Source of the DNA: Glutinoglossum americanum | Taxonomy: Eukaryota > Ascomycota > Geoglossomycetes > Geoglossales > Geoglossaceae | Assembly (NCBI GenBank): GCA_020080175.1 | Contig: JAGHQL010000151.1 | Location: 1-64,000, forward strand | Direction of reading: 5' to 3' | DNA length: 64,000 bases | Shown: in pieces, positions 22,350 through 36,027 of the stretch | How positions within the stretch are numbered: position 1 is the stretch's first letter | Layout of the letters: the number at the start of each line of letters is the position of its first letter | The notes under the pieces: generated by a model | Database searches by the model: none | What the model saw: the letters and a program-made list of their open reading frames with translations, nothing else | What the model was told of the DNA's origin: nothing | Made by a program: the position numbers and the translations under genes

Positions 22350-25300
22350 ATGGTCCGTCTTAATCTCCCGCTCTTGAAGAGCAGTCGGTCGAACAGTCGG
22401 GCACCAAGTCGTAGTACATCACCGAAGCCAATGGACGATAACAAAAATAGCACACTCGTGCTGAAGACGACGGTCACGAGGGTTAGAATACTTACGAGTT
22501 TATCATTTGGGACACTTTCACTGACTTTATGCGGGGTGAATACAGGCGAGAAACTTGGCTGCGAAGGATCGGGGTGGTACCAGCGATCCTGTGTGTTTGT
22601 CAACATCCTATGCACGAGCGGGACTATTGATTGACGATCACTAGTATCTCGTCGTGAGTCTTGGTGACTGTCGCTTCATCACTCATGCCGTCAATAAAAC
22701 TTTAAACCCCGAATGGAACGTATCGTTCGACTTCCCTTTCAACGGGTCTAATATTTTCATCCTTGAGTGCGTGTGCTGGGATAAGGACCGTTTTGGAAAG
22801 GTACGCTTTTTGAATGTCTTGAGTTCTTCGTGTTATGACTGGAGGACTGATGGCGTGTTAGGATTATCTCGGAGAGTTTGAAGTGCCTCTATATGACATT
22901 TTCACCCACGGCCGAGCCGTTGAGGAGGTAACCATTGCCCACAGATCGCGGAAGATATAAGTATTGATGCTTACTTCAAAAGCCCAAATGGTTTCCTTTG
23001 GTATCGAAACGCAAGGGATCCAAAATATCTGGGGAAGTTGAGCTCCAACTTAGCCTTATCGATTCTGCGAATTCCTCTGCGGTGCCGGAAGATATACTTC
23101 AAAAGTTTCAGAGTCTGGTTTCGGTCACTCCTGCCACTCCTAGCAACGAAGACGAAGATGCGCTTGAGAGGGAGGAGGGCGGATATGCAGATGAGGATGA
23201 CGACGACGAGAATGAAGATGAAGAGGAGATTTCCGATGAGACGGACGATCCAACAAAACCAGAAACGGCTGGAAAGAGAAAGAGAAAGCTGCGTTTGAAA
23301 AGGCTGAAGAAGAAGAAAATTGGAAGACATTACGAACTATCCAGCAACGTGGTGGGTGTGGTGTTTCTGGAAGTCTCCAGGATCACTGACCTTCCACCGG
23401 AACGCAATAGTACGAATTCACCGCTATCTTGGATATTCTGAAGCATGGCCGTGATTCAACTGACAGGGCTATTAGTGACTCGAACTGGGTTCGATATGGA
23501 CCCTTTCGTGGTTGTTTCGCTGGGGAAGAAGACTTACCGGACCCGAGTCATTCGACATAACCTCAACCCCGTATTCGACGAGAAGATGATCTTCCAAGTG
23601 ATGCGGCAAGAGCAAAACTATTCCATGAGCTTTTCAGTAGTAGATAGGGACAAACTCTCCGGCAACGACTTTGTCGCGCAGTGTTCCTTAGCCTTACAGG
23701 ACATCGTCTCTACAGCACCCGAGGCTGACGCTGAGACTGGACTGTACCACTTGCCAGAACCTCAGGATATGCCTAACTTATCTCCCCAATCGAGTCGATC
23801 CCGCTTCAAGCTCCCTCTGTCTCGTTCTTCCTCAGCTAGCAGTCTTACTAAGCTCGCAAGGCCAGGGCTTCAGTCAAGGAGCGCTACGGCTTCTCAGTCA
23901 TACTCTGGATCACAGGTGGAATCTGGTCTACTTACACCACCTGCAGGTGTTCCTGATCCTGCAAGCCAATCGCCCATAGTGCCGGCGAGGGCAACTGACG
24001 ACAATCCAACCTCCAGTCAAGAAGGCGACAGCGATCTTAAATCTTTTGCAATTCCATTGATACTGAAGAACAAGGATAGGTGGGAAGCCAAGCATAGCCC
24101 TGAGCTTGTAATTAAGGCTAAATACGTCCCCTACCCGGCCTTGAGGCAGCAATTCTGGCGCGCCTTGCTAAAGCAGTATGATGCAGATGACAGTGGACGT
24201 ATTAGCAAAGTTGAGCTCTCAACTATGCTAGACACACTAGGCTCAACTCTCAAAGAATCCACTATAGATGGTTATTTCAAGAGATACGCAGAAGAGAATG
24301 AGGATATCAGCTGCATGGAACTATCATTCGACCAGACTGTGATCTGTCTTGAAGACCAACTGGATCAGTCTTCGCAGAAAAGATCCCTTGGCGAATCTAT
24401 TAAGGCGCACTTACCTAAAGTCCCTAGTTTGTCTACCACGCTTCAAGGGGACGACTCAAAAGACCCTTCCCTTGCCTCTGCAGACTCGCCCTCTGGAACT
24501 CCGACAAACAACCTCTCTGAATCATCTGGAGTCCCTACAGCCTCGCAAGATACTCTCGGTAGCATAGGTGAAGAGGGCGATCCGCTTTGTAAGGACGACC
24601 TAGGCGATGAGAAAGGAGAAGAACATGTAATTGAGATTACTGAATGTCCAATCTGCCACCAACCAAGGCTCAACAAGAGATCCGATACTGACATAATTAC
24701 ACATATCGCAACATGTGCTAGTCAAGATTGGAGACAGGTCAATAACATTGTCATGGCTGGTTTTGTCACTTCAAGTCAAGCACAGCGCAAGTGGTACTCA
24801 AAGGTTATCACGAAGATTTCGTACGGAGGTTACAAGCTTGGGGCAAATTCGGCCAATATTCTTGTTCAGGACAGGATCACCGGTCAGATCAATGAGGAAA
24901 GAATGAGTGTATATGTTCGTTTGGGAATCCGGCTTCTATACAAGGGCCTCAAAAGCCGGGAAATGGAGAAGAAGAGGAGTTGGTTTTCCTTCATTCCGTG
25001 GTAATCGCTGGTATGCTAACTGAAGTAGTCCGGAAATTATTAAGGTCTCTCAGTGTCAAACAGGGCAAGAAATACGATGACCCTGCGTCTACTCGAGAAA
25101 TCAACTCGTTCATAGCGTTCCATCAGCTCGATATATCCGAGGTCTTGCTACCTGTGGAGCAGTTTAAGTCTTTCAACGAGTTTTTCTATCGAGCCTTAAA
25201 GCCTGAGCAACGCCCATGCTCGGCGCTTGACAACCCAAAGATAATTGTTTCCCCAGCTGATTGCCGTTCCGTAGTATTCAATACGATTGATGATGCCGCC

Positions 25301-26063
25301 AAGGTATGGATTAAAGGCAGGGAATTTTCAGTCTCCCGTTTGCTTGGGAAGGCGTATCCTGAAGATGCAAAGAGATACGCTGGTGGAGCGTTGGGTATCT
25401 TTCGGCTTGCCCCTCAGGACTACCATCGATTCCACATTCCCGTTGACGGAACTCTATGCACTCCAAAAACTATCGAGGGAGAGTACTACACCGTCAATCC
25501 GATGGCTATTAGGTCGGCTTTAGATGTATATGGAGAGAATGTGCGTGTCATCTGCCCGATAAACTCGGTCGCGCATGGTCGAGTAATGGTGATTTGCGTT
25601 GGGGCAATGATGGTTGGTAGTATAGTCATCACGGCGGTGGAAGGTCAACAAGTTAAACGTGCTGAGGAGCTTGGCTACTTTAAATTTGGTAGTTTGAATT
25701 CCGCCAAGATTCAAAGATCAAGACTGACTGTACATAGGTGGGAGTACTATTATTCTACTCTTCGAGCCTGGCACCATGAAATTTGATGAAGACTTGGTGG
25801 AAAACTCTAACACCGCATTGGAGACATTGGTGAGTTTTCTGGGTCCAACCTCGGATAGCTTTGCATTGACTATTCTACAGATTCGTGTTGGCATGTCTAT
25901 CGGTCACAGTCCTGAACAGTCTGCTCATACGCCAGATATGAGGAAAGAGAATGTAACCCAGGAAGAGAAGCAGGATGCTCAGAGACGGATTGGGGGTAGC
26001 CTAGCGCCAGTGCTGCCAATCAAGCCAGCTAGTGGAGAGAAAAACGCGTCATTCCCCTCCTGA
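22350..26063 (+). CDS. PSD2: Phosphatidylserine decarboxylase proenzyme 2 (C2-domain type)
   Basis: Converts phosphatidylserine to phosphatidylethanolamine on Golgi/endosomal membranes. Nine exons (22350-22481, 22546-22590, 22645-22800, 22862-22927, 22983-23409, 23467-24978, 25029-25688, 25738-25829, 25881-26063) give 1090 residues in frame. Order: a first C2 domain (ARNLAAKDRGGTSDP, NKTLNPEWNV, ECVCWDKDRFGKDYLGEF), an acidic linker, a second C2 domain (DMDPFVVVSLGKKTYRTR, NLNPVFDEKM), an EF-hand (DADDSGRISKVE), a Cys/His site (CPICHQPRL then THIATC), then the catalytic domain with VSPADCR, GIFRLAPQDYHRFH and GEYYTVNPMAI. The self-cleavage motif GGST is formed across the 25688/25738 junction (KFGGST). 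Cleavage before its Ser creates the pyruvoyl group. Domain order matches fungal PSD2 rather than mitochondrial PSD1. Confidence 0.95.
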
Positions 26064-26570
26064 TTTGAGAAAGCGGGAAACCTCTTAACGAAGGAGTAAT
26101 ATATAGCTCAATTGGAACGTCTAGTTGGCTGCAGAGTTGGAAGAGATTAAGCCTTGTAGCTTCCTCAATGGCAATAAAAATCGATATCTCATTGCCTTGT
26201 GTCTTGACTGTGGCCGGTTGAATACATTATTCGTAAACTACTCTATGCTGGCATGAAGCCCGGATAACCCGAAGAGGAAAGGCGGCTCTTCTGCTGGCGG
26301 CGCGCCAAGACCAAAACATTGCACAACGCCAACCCATCGCGCTCCCACACAAACTTGTCTAATTCCCAAAAACAACCGGGAGTGGGCTACACGACCGCCA
26401 ATACTAACATCGCATTGCTATAGCCGACAATTACGAGTTAGCTCGAATCGCACGACCGACAGACGGCGGTCTTCGCGCAAGATTGTGTTGGAATTGTCGA
26501 TACTGAAAGGACCGCGCCCGACTCCCTCATGACCTGCTACGCGACGCGCCAACCACTTCAGACACTGGTG
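26064..26570. promoter_or_regulatory. Intergenic, PSD2 3' end to DSN1 start
   Basis: 507 bases that should hold the PSD2 3' untranslated region and the DSN1 promoter. No further feature was seen. An in-frame ATG at 26529 could extend DSN1 by 14 codons. Confidence 0.5.
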
Positions 26571-28344
26571 ATGGCCACACAACCGCCAGCGAGGAGGAGA
26601 AGTGCACGGTTAGCCTTTGGGGAGGATGTATCGTCGAAGGACGTGGAAAACGGTGGTTCTGCTCCGAAGAGGACAAAGCGGGGTGATGATGGTGGGAAGG
26701 CCTCCTCGGGGAAGAGCAACGGTATGACGGGGAAGACGGTGAGCCTACCCGGTTACGCATTTAGGGACTTCTACTAATGCAGGAATAGAAACTCGGTAAG
26801 GAATATCATGGCTGGCGATATGGATGATATACTGATCATCGATAGCAACCTACGATGAGGAGGATGATGGGTTCGTATTTAGACGAACAAGGTCTACCAA
26901 GGTTAAACGAACTCCAGCTCAAGCTGAACCGGTTGAGGTGGAGGCACATCGTCCTGCACCAAAACGGAAAACCTTCTTGACACCAGTAGCTTCAGAAAAA
27001 GACCATCGGAGGCCTAAACCAAAGAAATCGCCTGGGGAGGCGAGGGGTGAAACGAAGGAATCGTCAGAAAGAGCTCCGGATGAACCCAAGGCGACGGCTG
27101 AGTCTCCGCAGCATATGCGGAACCGGGCTGATCAATCGCGCCGTACGGATGATGACAGCATAGTATTTGCGGGGGAGACCCGGGCGGCGGCAGCAGAGGC
27201 GGCCAGAGACACGACCAAGATCCAAATACCATTTGCAGACACGCCTGTCATTAACAGAAACAAGCAACTAAGGCAGCAGCATGGACAGGGACGCAGAAGA
27301 AGTAGTGTTGGCCTGAGAGGAAGAAGAGCGAGTTCACTGATTGACAGTGGCTCCACTGGTACGATGCCTCAACTCGCAAACAGCTAGCTAGAAAGTTAGG
27401 TAGCTAACATAGCTGTAGCTCCCCCACATTCGGAAGTTGATATCAAAGACTTTTACAAGCACATTTCAGAGGATGGACTATCGGAACCTAGGCGAATGAA
27501 ACAACTACTGACGTGGTGTGGAACTCGGGCTCTGGGGGAAAAACCGTCATATTCATCTGGTGATGGCAATGCTCGGCTTGCGGGTAAGACCTTTCCGGCT
27601 TCTTAGCACCAAATCATTGCTAACTGGTGCGGCACATAGCACGAGTCATTCAAGAAGAGCTACTGAAGGATTTCTCCACCCGCTCGGAGATGTCGGATTG
27701 GTTCAATAGAGTAGGTTTACTGTCTTACGCCGATCACTGCTGTGCGATGGGAAGCTAATTCAACCCATAGGAGGATGGCAATTCAGCTGTGATAGTAAAG
27801 AAACCGAATCCGCAGAATGCCTCGAATGCAGCTAAAATCCAAGTGTTAGAGGCACAACTCAAGAGGTATGATACCCTTGCTGTGGAAAAGAGGGTAATGC
27901 ACACAAGCCTAATAGTAATCCTTCCATAGAATTGAGGAAGAGAAGAACGTGTGGCTTGCTATACAGAATGCCGATCCTATGTCACCACCACCATCTTTAC
28001 CTACCAACCCTGATAAACTCCTCGACACGATCGATTCTGAGGCCCTCGATTCAGAGCAGGTTACGATCCTCGCATTACTTCGAGATGGCAGAGGCACAGC
28101 AGCTTCTGCTGAAGACCGGCTGAAGCGGATTGCCTCCACCCTTGAGTTCACAGTAGATCAATTCGCGGACGGGCTGCATAAGCTAGGCCAGTATCACGAG
28201 ACAGCCGATCGTGTTGCAACCCGGGTGCTAGCCCTCGCAGCGGAGAGATTAGATCAAAGAGAGAGGGCAACGCTGCAGGCGGCGGGGACGGAACATATGC
28301 CTCTCCAAGATGTCTTAAGGTCCCTCGCGAGATTAGAACGATGA
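26571..28344 (+). CDS. DSN1: Kinetochore protein Dsn1/Mis13 (MIS12 complex)
   Basis: Subunit of the four-protein MIS12/MIND complex that links the inner kinetochore to the Ndc80 complex. Seven exons (26571-26738, 26789-26795, 26846-27358, 27413-27583, 27640-27710, 27771-27865, 27930-28344) give 479 residues. Exon 2 is only 7 nt and is needed to keep the frame into TYDEEDDGFVFRRTR, a block typical of fungal Mis13. The N-terminal third is basic and disordered, with an RRSSVGLRGRRASSL-like stretch, the position where Aurora B acts on Dsn1 in other species. The C-terminal half carries the family domain: DIKDFYKHISEDGLSEPRR, MKQLLTWCGTRAL, EELLKDFSTRSEMSDW and EFTVDQFADGLHKLGQ. The ATG at 26529 is an alternative start. 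Confidence 0.9.
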
Positions 28345-31300
28345 GGCGATGTAAATGGATAGGCAGGCCAAGTTCGGTCATGCGTCTTAGTGTTGATGCT
28401 TTGTGCTCTTTTATGATGATGGCAGTGGCTATTTCGCAATTGCACAATTGCGCCGCTTGACGTCTAGATGGATCGATGACCACAACGAAGCCCCAGACTT
28501 TTGATAGTTTGGTGGCGTTGCATTTCTTTTCCCTGCATTTCTTTTTCTTTATTTCCTTTTGGAAAGATTCTTGCTTTCATGGGAAGGGGGCGCTTAGTTC
28601 TCCGTGAGCGAGTTTCTGGGAGGGGTGGGATTCCAGAGCCTGCATTGTTGACCATTTGCTAAACTACACTTCATAACGTACTGCAAATATGTATAAAAAA
28701 ACGCAGAGTAATGCAACACATCACAAAACCACAAAGCCCTTTTTTCATCTCAATTTCCCCTGGCCGGTGGGCTGTGCCTGCCTTTCCTCGGCGGGCCGAT
28801 TCAATTTCGATTTGGTCGCGGAGCGGATCATGTATGGCAGAGATCCATTGACGGGTTGGGCTGCAAAGCCTATCAGCCCATGATGAAATGTCATCGACGC
28901 CACAAGAGGGAGTTTTCTCTGCACTCGGCGGTTTTTTGCGGTGCGTGCGTTGCGATGCGGTGTGCTGGGCATTTCCTTGGGGCGATGATCACAGTCGTCA
29001 TTCCTCCATCCCATCATGTGGGCCGCAGGAGCCCCTTGCTTTTTGAACTATCAATTGTGTCCTCATCAGGGAAAAGAGGACGTGCGGGTACAGCGGAGCA
29101 AGATTAAGTCATCGGGATAATTTGGTAACGGAGGCTTTTAAACGCCTTTCGAATAATGTGGCCAATTTACTTCATTTCCCTCCTCTGGTGAGGACATCTC
29201 CGAGATCGCGACGCGAGTACGAAGAGAGCGGCGATGGGGTAGTGGTGTGAGGTATACAAGGATAGCCAGTGTGCGTGCGACTTCCGAATCGATTTTCCAT
29301 GGCAGCAGCGCTGCTCGAAAATGTTAGCATCTGTGCCTTTGTTGCCAGTTCTCTCTACACTCAAAAGGATGGGGATGTCCACGCGGGCGATCTACGATGT
29401 ATGCACGTCGCAAACTCTAAATTAGCTCGGCTAGCTCGCAACGTTGCTGAAGACCGACTCCCCTACGAGGGCGCGCACTTGGAGATTGGAGATTACGGGG
29501 CGCTGGTGGGGCCTCATCTAGGCCCTCTTGGCTCGCTGGAACCCCTCCCCCCCTTTCCGCTACTGTGCTTTTACCTTGTCCGAGAGTACTATTGCCTTAC
29601 TTCGTATCTTACACCGGTTCCCAAGCGTGCGCCATGAATCCGCCTCTTGCTGTAGTAGGGTACGTAAGTATGTAGGGCCAGACTGCTGGGTTTTTGTGAC
29701 CTGACTCGGAGCTTGTTCTCCTCAGCCGTGTGACATGAGGTCCCGACTGAAGAGCGCACTTTCGTCATCCTACAGCGGCCGAGACTCCTCAGATCCTGAG
29801 AATTTTCGGGACAAAGTTACGGCGAGAAAATGGAGAGTGATCTGTCATGGTGGTGCTGAGTCAAATCTCCCATAATGGGGATTATTGATGAGGCAAAAAC
29901 GCCGTGGAATGGAAAAATGCAAGGCCGAGCAGTGGGTAAATTGGAAATGACCATTCCCCGGCCACACGTGAACAAATCCCACCATTGAGGGGTTGCGATG
30001 TGTTTGCAATATGCAGACATGGTCTGACAAAGCGATCCTGACGGGCCCAGAAGGAGACACTACTACTTTAGGCACTAGGGCGCGCTACGTCGTACGGAGT
30101 CCCATGCACACAATCTCGATTGTTACCGATCCTCCGGGTTGGTCTGAACATACTTCGTAGGGTAACTAAGGAACTAGTAAGCCAGGGAGCGGAACGCGGG
30201 TCGAGGGTGCGAAAGCGAAAAGCGAGCGACATGACGGCAGAATGTTCAACAATTACCAGGATTGGGTTTGATGTGGAATGGAAGGGGTGTGAAAAGAATA
30301 CGCCCTTCGGGGATCTTTTCCTCGGACTGGCACTGCCGAGCCCTGCGCCTCGATCTACTCTGGTCGGCCTTTGTTTGTGAGTCCAGGCCCTGATCGCGAT
30401 GGGCTCACATCTGGGATCTCGCACAGATCCGAGATCTTTTTTTGGGCGCTATGCGATTGGCAAATCCACCATGTTTCTCCATGTCGATTCCGTTCAAGAC
30501 ACAGACATACTTATCTGACCATACATGTCAGACGCGGCTGCCGCGGCCGGGGTCTGGAGAAAGGATGGATGGAAACGGTCCAATCGTTAAATGACAGCCA
30601 TAGGAAGATGCCGGTGCATGAACGATGGGAGAGGTTGGGATAGGCTGGCAAGGGTGGGTGGATGGATGATGATCAGATGGGATGATACAAATATGATGGG
30701 TGATGCTGCATGCTGGTCTACATTGATTCGTCCCTGCGGTGGAACGCGAGATCGAGCTATTTTGAAGGCGCGAATGAATGTCGGGCTGGTCTCGTGCTTT
30801 CGTGTAGCAGCCACAGTATCTAGTACAAGTGAGATGAGTATTGTCGCACGCTAGAGATAACTCGAGGGATACCTCATACGATTATCCCCTTTCCCGTCGG
30901 AGGCGGTGGGAAAGGTTAGAATCAGATGGGATACGTCAGAGTATATTGTACACTACAGCCCGCAATTTGCCGCCTTCCGGGCAAGAAATCGCGATGGCTT
31001 GCAGGAATCATTTCTGGGGTTTGGAGGATCCGCAGGCATCTCCCAGCATATCTCCAACCGCCCAGTCTAGCAGTTGTGCACGCCAGGTTGAAGAAGTATT
31101 GAGCATCGCTACGAGGCAACTCAAGGATAGCTTTGCTGTTTGCGGAAACATCCACTAGGAATCAAAGAAACCAAGTTCCTTTTATCGCGATAATCGCCGG
31201 GAGGCCGACCGAGACACGTCGTCGCACGTCCCCTCCACACAAAAGAAACCATGTTCTATTTGCCAAACTAAGGGATGTGTGATTTGGTGTGGAACGCTCT

Positions 31301-34285
31301 AGGCCCTACGGGTGGCTGATGTCCCACCACAGAGGAGCAATATTGCGTCAGGGCTCCAGCACAAAGGTCTGGCATTTGATACGCTAGCAGAGTTGCGCTG
31401 TGACCCTAACCACACTGTTACACGGAGAAAAGTACATTGCACATCTCTTTCAGGCTGTGGTGGGAATTAGCTTGCCCCCACTACATGTCGAGTTGACTGG
31501 TGACGGTGTTGTGTGCAGGGACACGTGAAGGGCTGCGGGCGCAATTTTGGATGCAATATGCGGGATTTCCGTGTTTTTCTTCTTGTCCCAGGATGTAGAG
31601 CCGATCGAGATATAGCGAGATGGGGCCGACCGATGCACGATTTTGGCAGCGACAAGCTTATTCCAAGGCGAAAGGAGGACTAGACCCTAAATTAAATCAC
31701 AGTGGCCAACTCTCAGACATGCAGCTGGCCGATGAGTTCCAGATCGGCGGTACTCTAGCTTTGTACTCTACTCTGTCCTCTCAGAAACTTTCCTCCCACG
31801 ATAGTCCTTCCGTTAGACCAACCACAGGCCCCACTGAAAATTTTAACCTTGGGTTGATACCGCACGACGCTGCGGCATTATCCGTGGCGTACCGAATTAT
31901 TCCATAGCACGACGGAACTCTGCCTCGAGGGTGGGCTGTCAGTCTGGATCTTCTCCTGTGGCTTGCCCGTTATCATTGCTAGCACCTATGGATCCACGAG
32001 CCGTTCCTGTGGGTCCGTGAGACAAGGCTACCGCCCGCTAATTCATGCCCTTTCTCACGCTCTTATTGCCGTCGAGATGCAGCGCTGCGAAGGTGGACAC
32101 TCTGCTAGCTGACGCAGCCAAGCCTAATAGGGAGGAAACGTAGTGTGCCCCATTCGGGAAATGGAACACAGTCGACTCTCCTCCATCATACGTATAATGA
32201 CACTAAATAATCAAGATCGGAGCTACAGAGACAGGTCTAGAGTGCGAAGTGAGGTAGCACTGCATTACGTGGGAGTAACTTGACAGCCTGATCGTGTCTC
32301 CCAGGCAGAAGATGCCCGGCGAGCAATTTGATCGTTCGACCGTCGCGGTGAACGCAAGCCGTTTGATCTGCCACGTTTGTGTTGACCGTTCTTCTCTCAT
32401 TCCGGCCCCCCGATCCTACCATTTGCCAGCAACGGCGCCGATGCCGATGCCGATGCGGTTACTTCTCCATACAATATCTGCCCGGTGCCCAGTGCGCTGC
32501 ATCGCGATCCACTATCAAAAAGAGCTGATACTATCAGCCACGCCGCTTCTTGTCAGGTGCAGTACTTCGTAGCATTAGTCTCCCGAGTGTAGAATGTATA
32601 AAACTCTATCTTTGTCATCATGAGATATCCCTGTGTCTAGCAACAGACGCCAAAATGGCGAGCCAAGGCAGGCTAGTTCGACCGAGTAGGTTGACTCACT
32701 CGTTCACTCGATGGTGTGCGTTCGTTTTTCGCTGTTCCTTATCCTCTCTCTACATTTTCTCCCTCGACTGCGCCAAGTTTGTGTTTCCTGCAGGGAAACT
32801 GGCTATGCACGAGCAGGCAGGGATGTGCACCTCGCTTTGCAAGCCGTGCAGGAGACTTTCTCGAGAGCTCCCAACCCAACGGGATTCCCGTCTGCTGGCT
32901 TCCCACCCCCATGTACCTACTTCGTGCATCACTTGGATATCTACAAGTAGCGATGTACATTCGAACACAAGGAATTCAAGTTCGAAGGGGTCACCCTCGT
33001 GATGGACAGACAGGGCGATCGATCGCGATTATCATCCTGGGAAACATACCCTACGACGGTAAAAGTTTACCACTAGGCTGGAGTGGTGGGTGGCAGGCTT
33101 GGGATGGATCGGTGATCTTATGAGATTTGCCCAAGCTAGATCCGGTGGCTTGCGCAGTTTTGGCATCTTATTTTGTGCCGTGCCTTCCTAGTGTCTTCTG
33201 GGAGGCTTCCTTGCGGCGGGCGGATCGAGATTGGAGGAGGTGTGGGATTGGACAGGTCGAAGGCATAGCTAGGCATTTAAGGCTTTTTCCATTAGGTGAG
33301 GATGGATAGGATAGGCGGAGGGAAATGGGGGCATCCAGCGGCGCAGCAAGAGTTGGAGTCGAGATGGCTGACGCTGACGGGATTGGCAGCGGATATATGC
33401 CCGGGTCGATTTCTCGATCAACCGTCAGGGATCTAGCCTGCACTGTTCGTCTCTAGCCCGCGATCCCCCCTCTTACTCAATCTCACGATCGGCCTTGCCC
33501 AAACTCGCTACCATTGCCCGCCGCACCCCGTTGACGCCTCCGAATTTGCTGGCCGATTCCGACCTTCTTCACCTACTCCCGCAGCCTGCTGCACATCCTA
33601 TACGGGCATTCGTTTTCTCACTTTTCACTCTTCTCACTCGCTCCACCTCCAACAACAGCAGTAACAACAACAATAACGGCAACAACTCGCACGCACATCT
33701 CTCACCCTCAGCCGCCTCCACTCCAAGGTTCCACAACCCACTCGCCACCTACTCGCATCGGTCAGCTTATCTGCGGCAAACATTCGAACGTTCAAACACT
33801 CAAACGCTCACTTAATCCATTCTATCTATCATCCATCCTACTCTACCCCGGAGTTGGGCCAGCACCACTCCCGACCGACACGACCCATCTCCATTGCAGT
33901 CCGAATTTGTCACCTTGACAGCGGTAGCATTCCCTTAGCTGTCCGTCCCGGCGCGGCCGAATATTTCTCTAGGGAACCGCGTCAACCCTACCTGCGCTGA
34001 CGGATAGCCCGAATGAACTTTCGTGCGGTCTCATTTACTTACCACTGCGCCAATCGACGATAATCCAAAGTGCTTCTCGAATTCGCATCCATATGAGGAG
34101 CTAGTAGTGGGTTCGCAATATCGAGGTCGAAAAAGGAGCTTTGGGCGGCGTGTCCGCGGGTTCGAAGCGCTCATCTGTACACCAGTAGCAGAAAAGGAGG
34201 CCGGTGTGCTTTACGCTGCGAGAGGAGCGTTCGCACTAAGCTGAATAGTTATCATTCGGGCTTCTGTTCGTAGCTGTCCCCGGCA
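28345..34285. other. 5.9-kb region without recognisable genes upstream of the NsdD-like gene
   Basis: Longest gene-free stretch of the window. Many short frames exist on both strands, most under 110 codons and the longest 150 codons at 32550-33002 (plus), but none shows a known family, a consistent splice pattern or codon-like bias that I can defend. A GCCGAT repeat lies at about 32437-32456. From about 33430 to 33900 the plus strand turns C/A- and C/T-rich with CAACAA-type runs, as in long fungal 5' leaders. It most likely contains a large promoter and a long leader for the regulator at 34286; a noncoding RNA is possible. DSN1 ends at its left border. Confidence 0.5.
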
Positions 34286-36027
34286 ATGGAGACGGCGGGT
34301 GACAGCGGCAGGCAAAGGTCCGTGTTTGATGCTGGCGGCGAACACCTCCCGCTTCGTTTCTCGGATAATATGATCTGACCACTTTGTAGGGACGCATTAC
34401 CATCATTCAGTAACCTTGATTTCGGAAAGGCGAAAAGGGAAGGAACACACTATCATCAGCGGAACCCGTCACTGGCGGCTCTCAGCATGCCCTCGACCGC
34501 TCCTATAAGCCCAACGAGCATGTACTCCGGCCCCCCACCCCCTTACTCCAACCCCATCTCAAGCTCCGCTAGCTCAGTACCCAGTTTCTCTGGCTTAATA
34601 TCTCCACCAGATTCACGACGGACATCTGGAGACGACAAAGAACCACCAAAACCACAGAGACAATCCCTACCTTCGCTACATGAAGCTTTGAACAGCGAGC
34701 AGCCTCTTCCCTACAACGCGCCAGCGTCTACCTCGATACATCCACAAAGCAATCCTCCCTCTTCGGTAGTCTCGCCTACCACACCTATTCCCAGATCATA
34801 TCCTCACGACAACCACTCGGGCCAACGCTCACAATCTCAAGGGTCGCTTTCACTCCCGACACAAAATCAGCACCCTCCACTAGGCCACTCAGCCCAACAT
34901 CTATACGCTCAACAAGAATTTCCTAACGTACCACCCTCAAACTACACCCGGAATCATAGCCTACCATCCCTCCCGTCGATAAGGCCTGTGCACCAAAACA
35001 CACACCCACAACAAACATCTCCACAATATGAACCTGGCTCAAATCCACCCCCGATGAATTCACACTTCTCATATCCTGGGTACCCACCACAGTACAGTGC
35101 TCCTTCACAACCTCCCGGAGGGCCTCATGGAGGATATCAGCCTCCCGGGCCATATAATTCCCAGGCTGGGTACAGCCCGAGAACAGAACCTACATATGCC
35201 AGAACGGTGGATAGCAGACACGTTGAGGAGGCCAGAGCCTATGGTAAAACGGAGGGTGAGAGATTTGGTCAATTTGGCCTTAGTGTCAAAAGGCACTTAG
35301 ATATCTTTGACCTTGAAGCGTCATTAGGAGAGGTGAGCCCAATTGGTAATCATGGGAGAAATTTACACGCTAAATTTAAATTTCTAGATCATGGGTCTGA
35401 GTGCCGCAATATACAATTACTCGAATCGCTACAGGGGGCTATCAGCAGAGTCTCAACGAACTCCAGGGAACCCCTCACACATGCCAATACCTTCAGAAAT
35501 CGATGAAATGGTGGAGCAGAGCAAGAGGACATACGAGACCTTCGTGCACATCAAAGAAGTTCTACAGGTACAGCAGACCACGGCAGATCACAGGGTTCCC
35601 GAGAGCAGTTACAAGTCTTCGACGGAATATGAAATGGAAGATGCTGGTATATATCAAGATGATATGAAGTCTAATGGTCTGATGGGACCGGACCCGAAGA
35701 AGCGTAGAGGAGTAAGATCTCGAATTCGTTCCCGCTGTGCGCAGGGCTCTGCTAACTTATTGCTCTAGAGAGCGGCCCCCCCTGGCAGATGCCATAGCTG
35801 TAATCGAGCGGAAACACCGGAGTGGAGGCGGGGGCCTGACGGAGCTCGGACACTATGCAACGCCTGTGGTTTGCGTAAGTCTCCACGGCGAGCATTCGAC
35901 AGGACTTGAGGCTAACCACCTTCTAGATTATGCTAAACTGACCCGGAAAATGGGCCCGAAGCAGCAACAGCTTGGGGGCTCATCACTCCGCCCCAAGACC
36001 ATGGCGCCAGGCTCACCACGACAGTGA
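34286..36027 (+). CDS. NSDD: GATA transcription factor, NsdD type
   Basis: Nuclear regulator of the NsdD family, which in Aspergillus promotes sexual development and represses conidiation. Five exons (34286-34317, 34390-35332, 35388-35711, 35769-35874, 35927-36027) give 501 residues. The N-terminal part has [19 protein letters not shown], the block found near the start of NsdD proteins, then a long Pro/Ser/Gln-rich region. A conserved middle contains [16 protein letters not shown]. The single GATA finger at the C-terminus is C-x2-C-x18-C-x2-[19 protein letters not shown], then [16 protein letters not shown] (18-residue loop, type IVb), preceded by the basic PKKRRG segment. The finger is split by the last intron in CGLHYAK. 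It follows an unusually long gene-free region. Confidence 0.93.

Noticed and set aside
32550-33002. 150-codon plus-strand frame upstream of the NsdD-like gene
   Set aside because: Starts with a non-ATG region or weak ATG context, Cys/Ser rich without domain, and overlaps equally long frames on both strands, as expected by chance in GC-balanced DNA.
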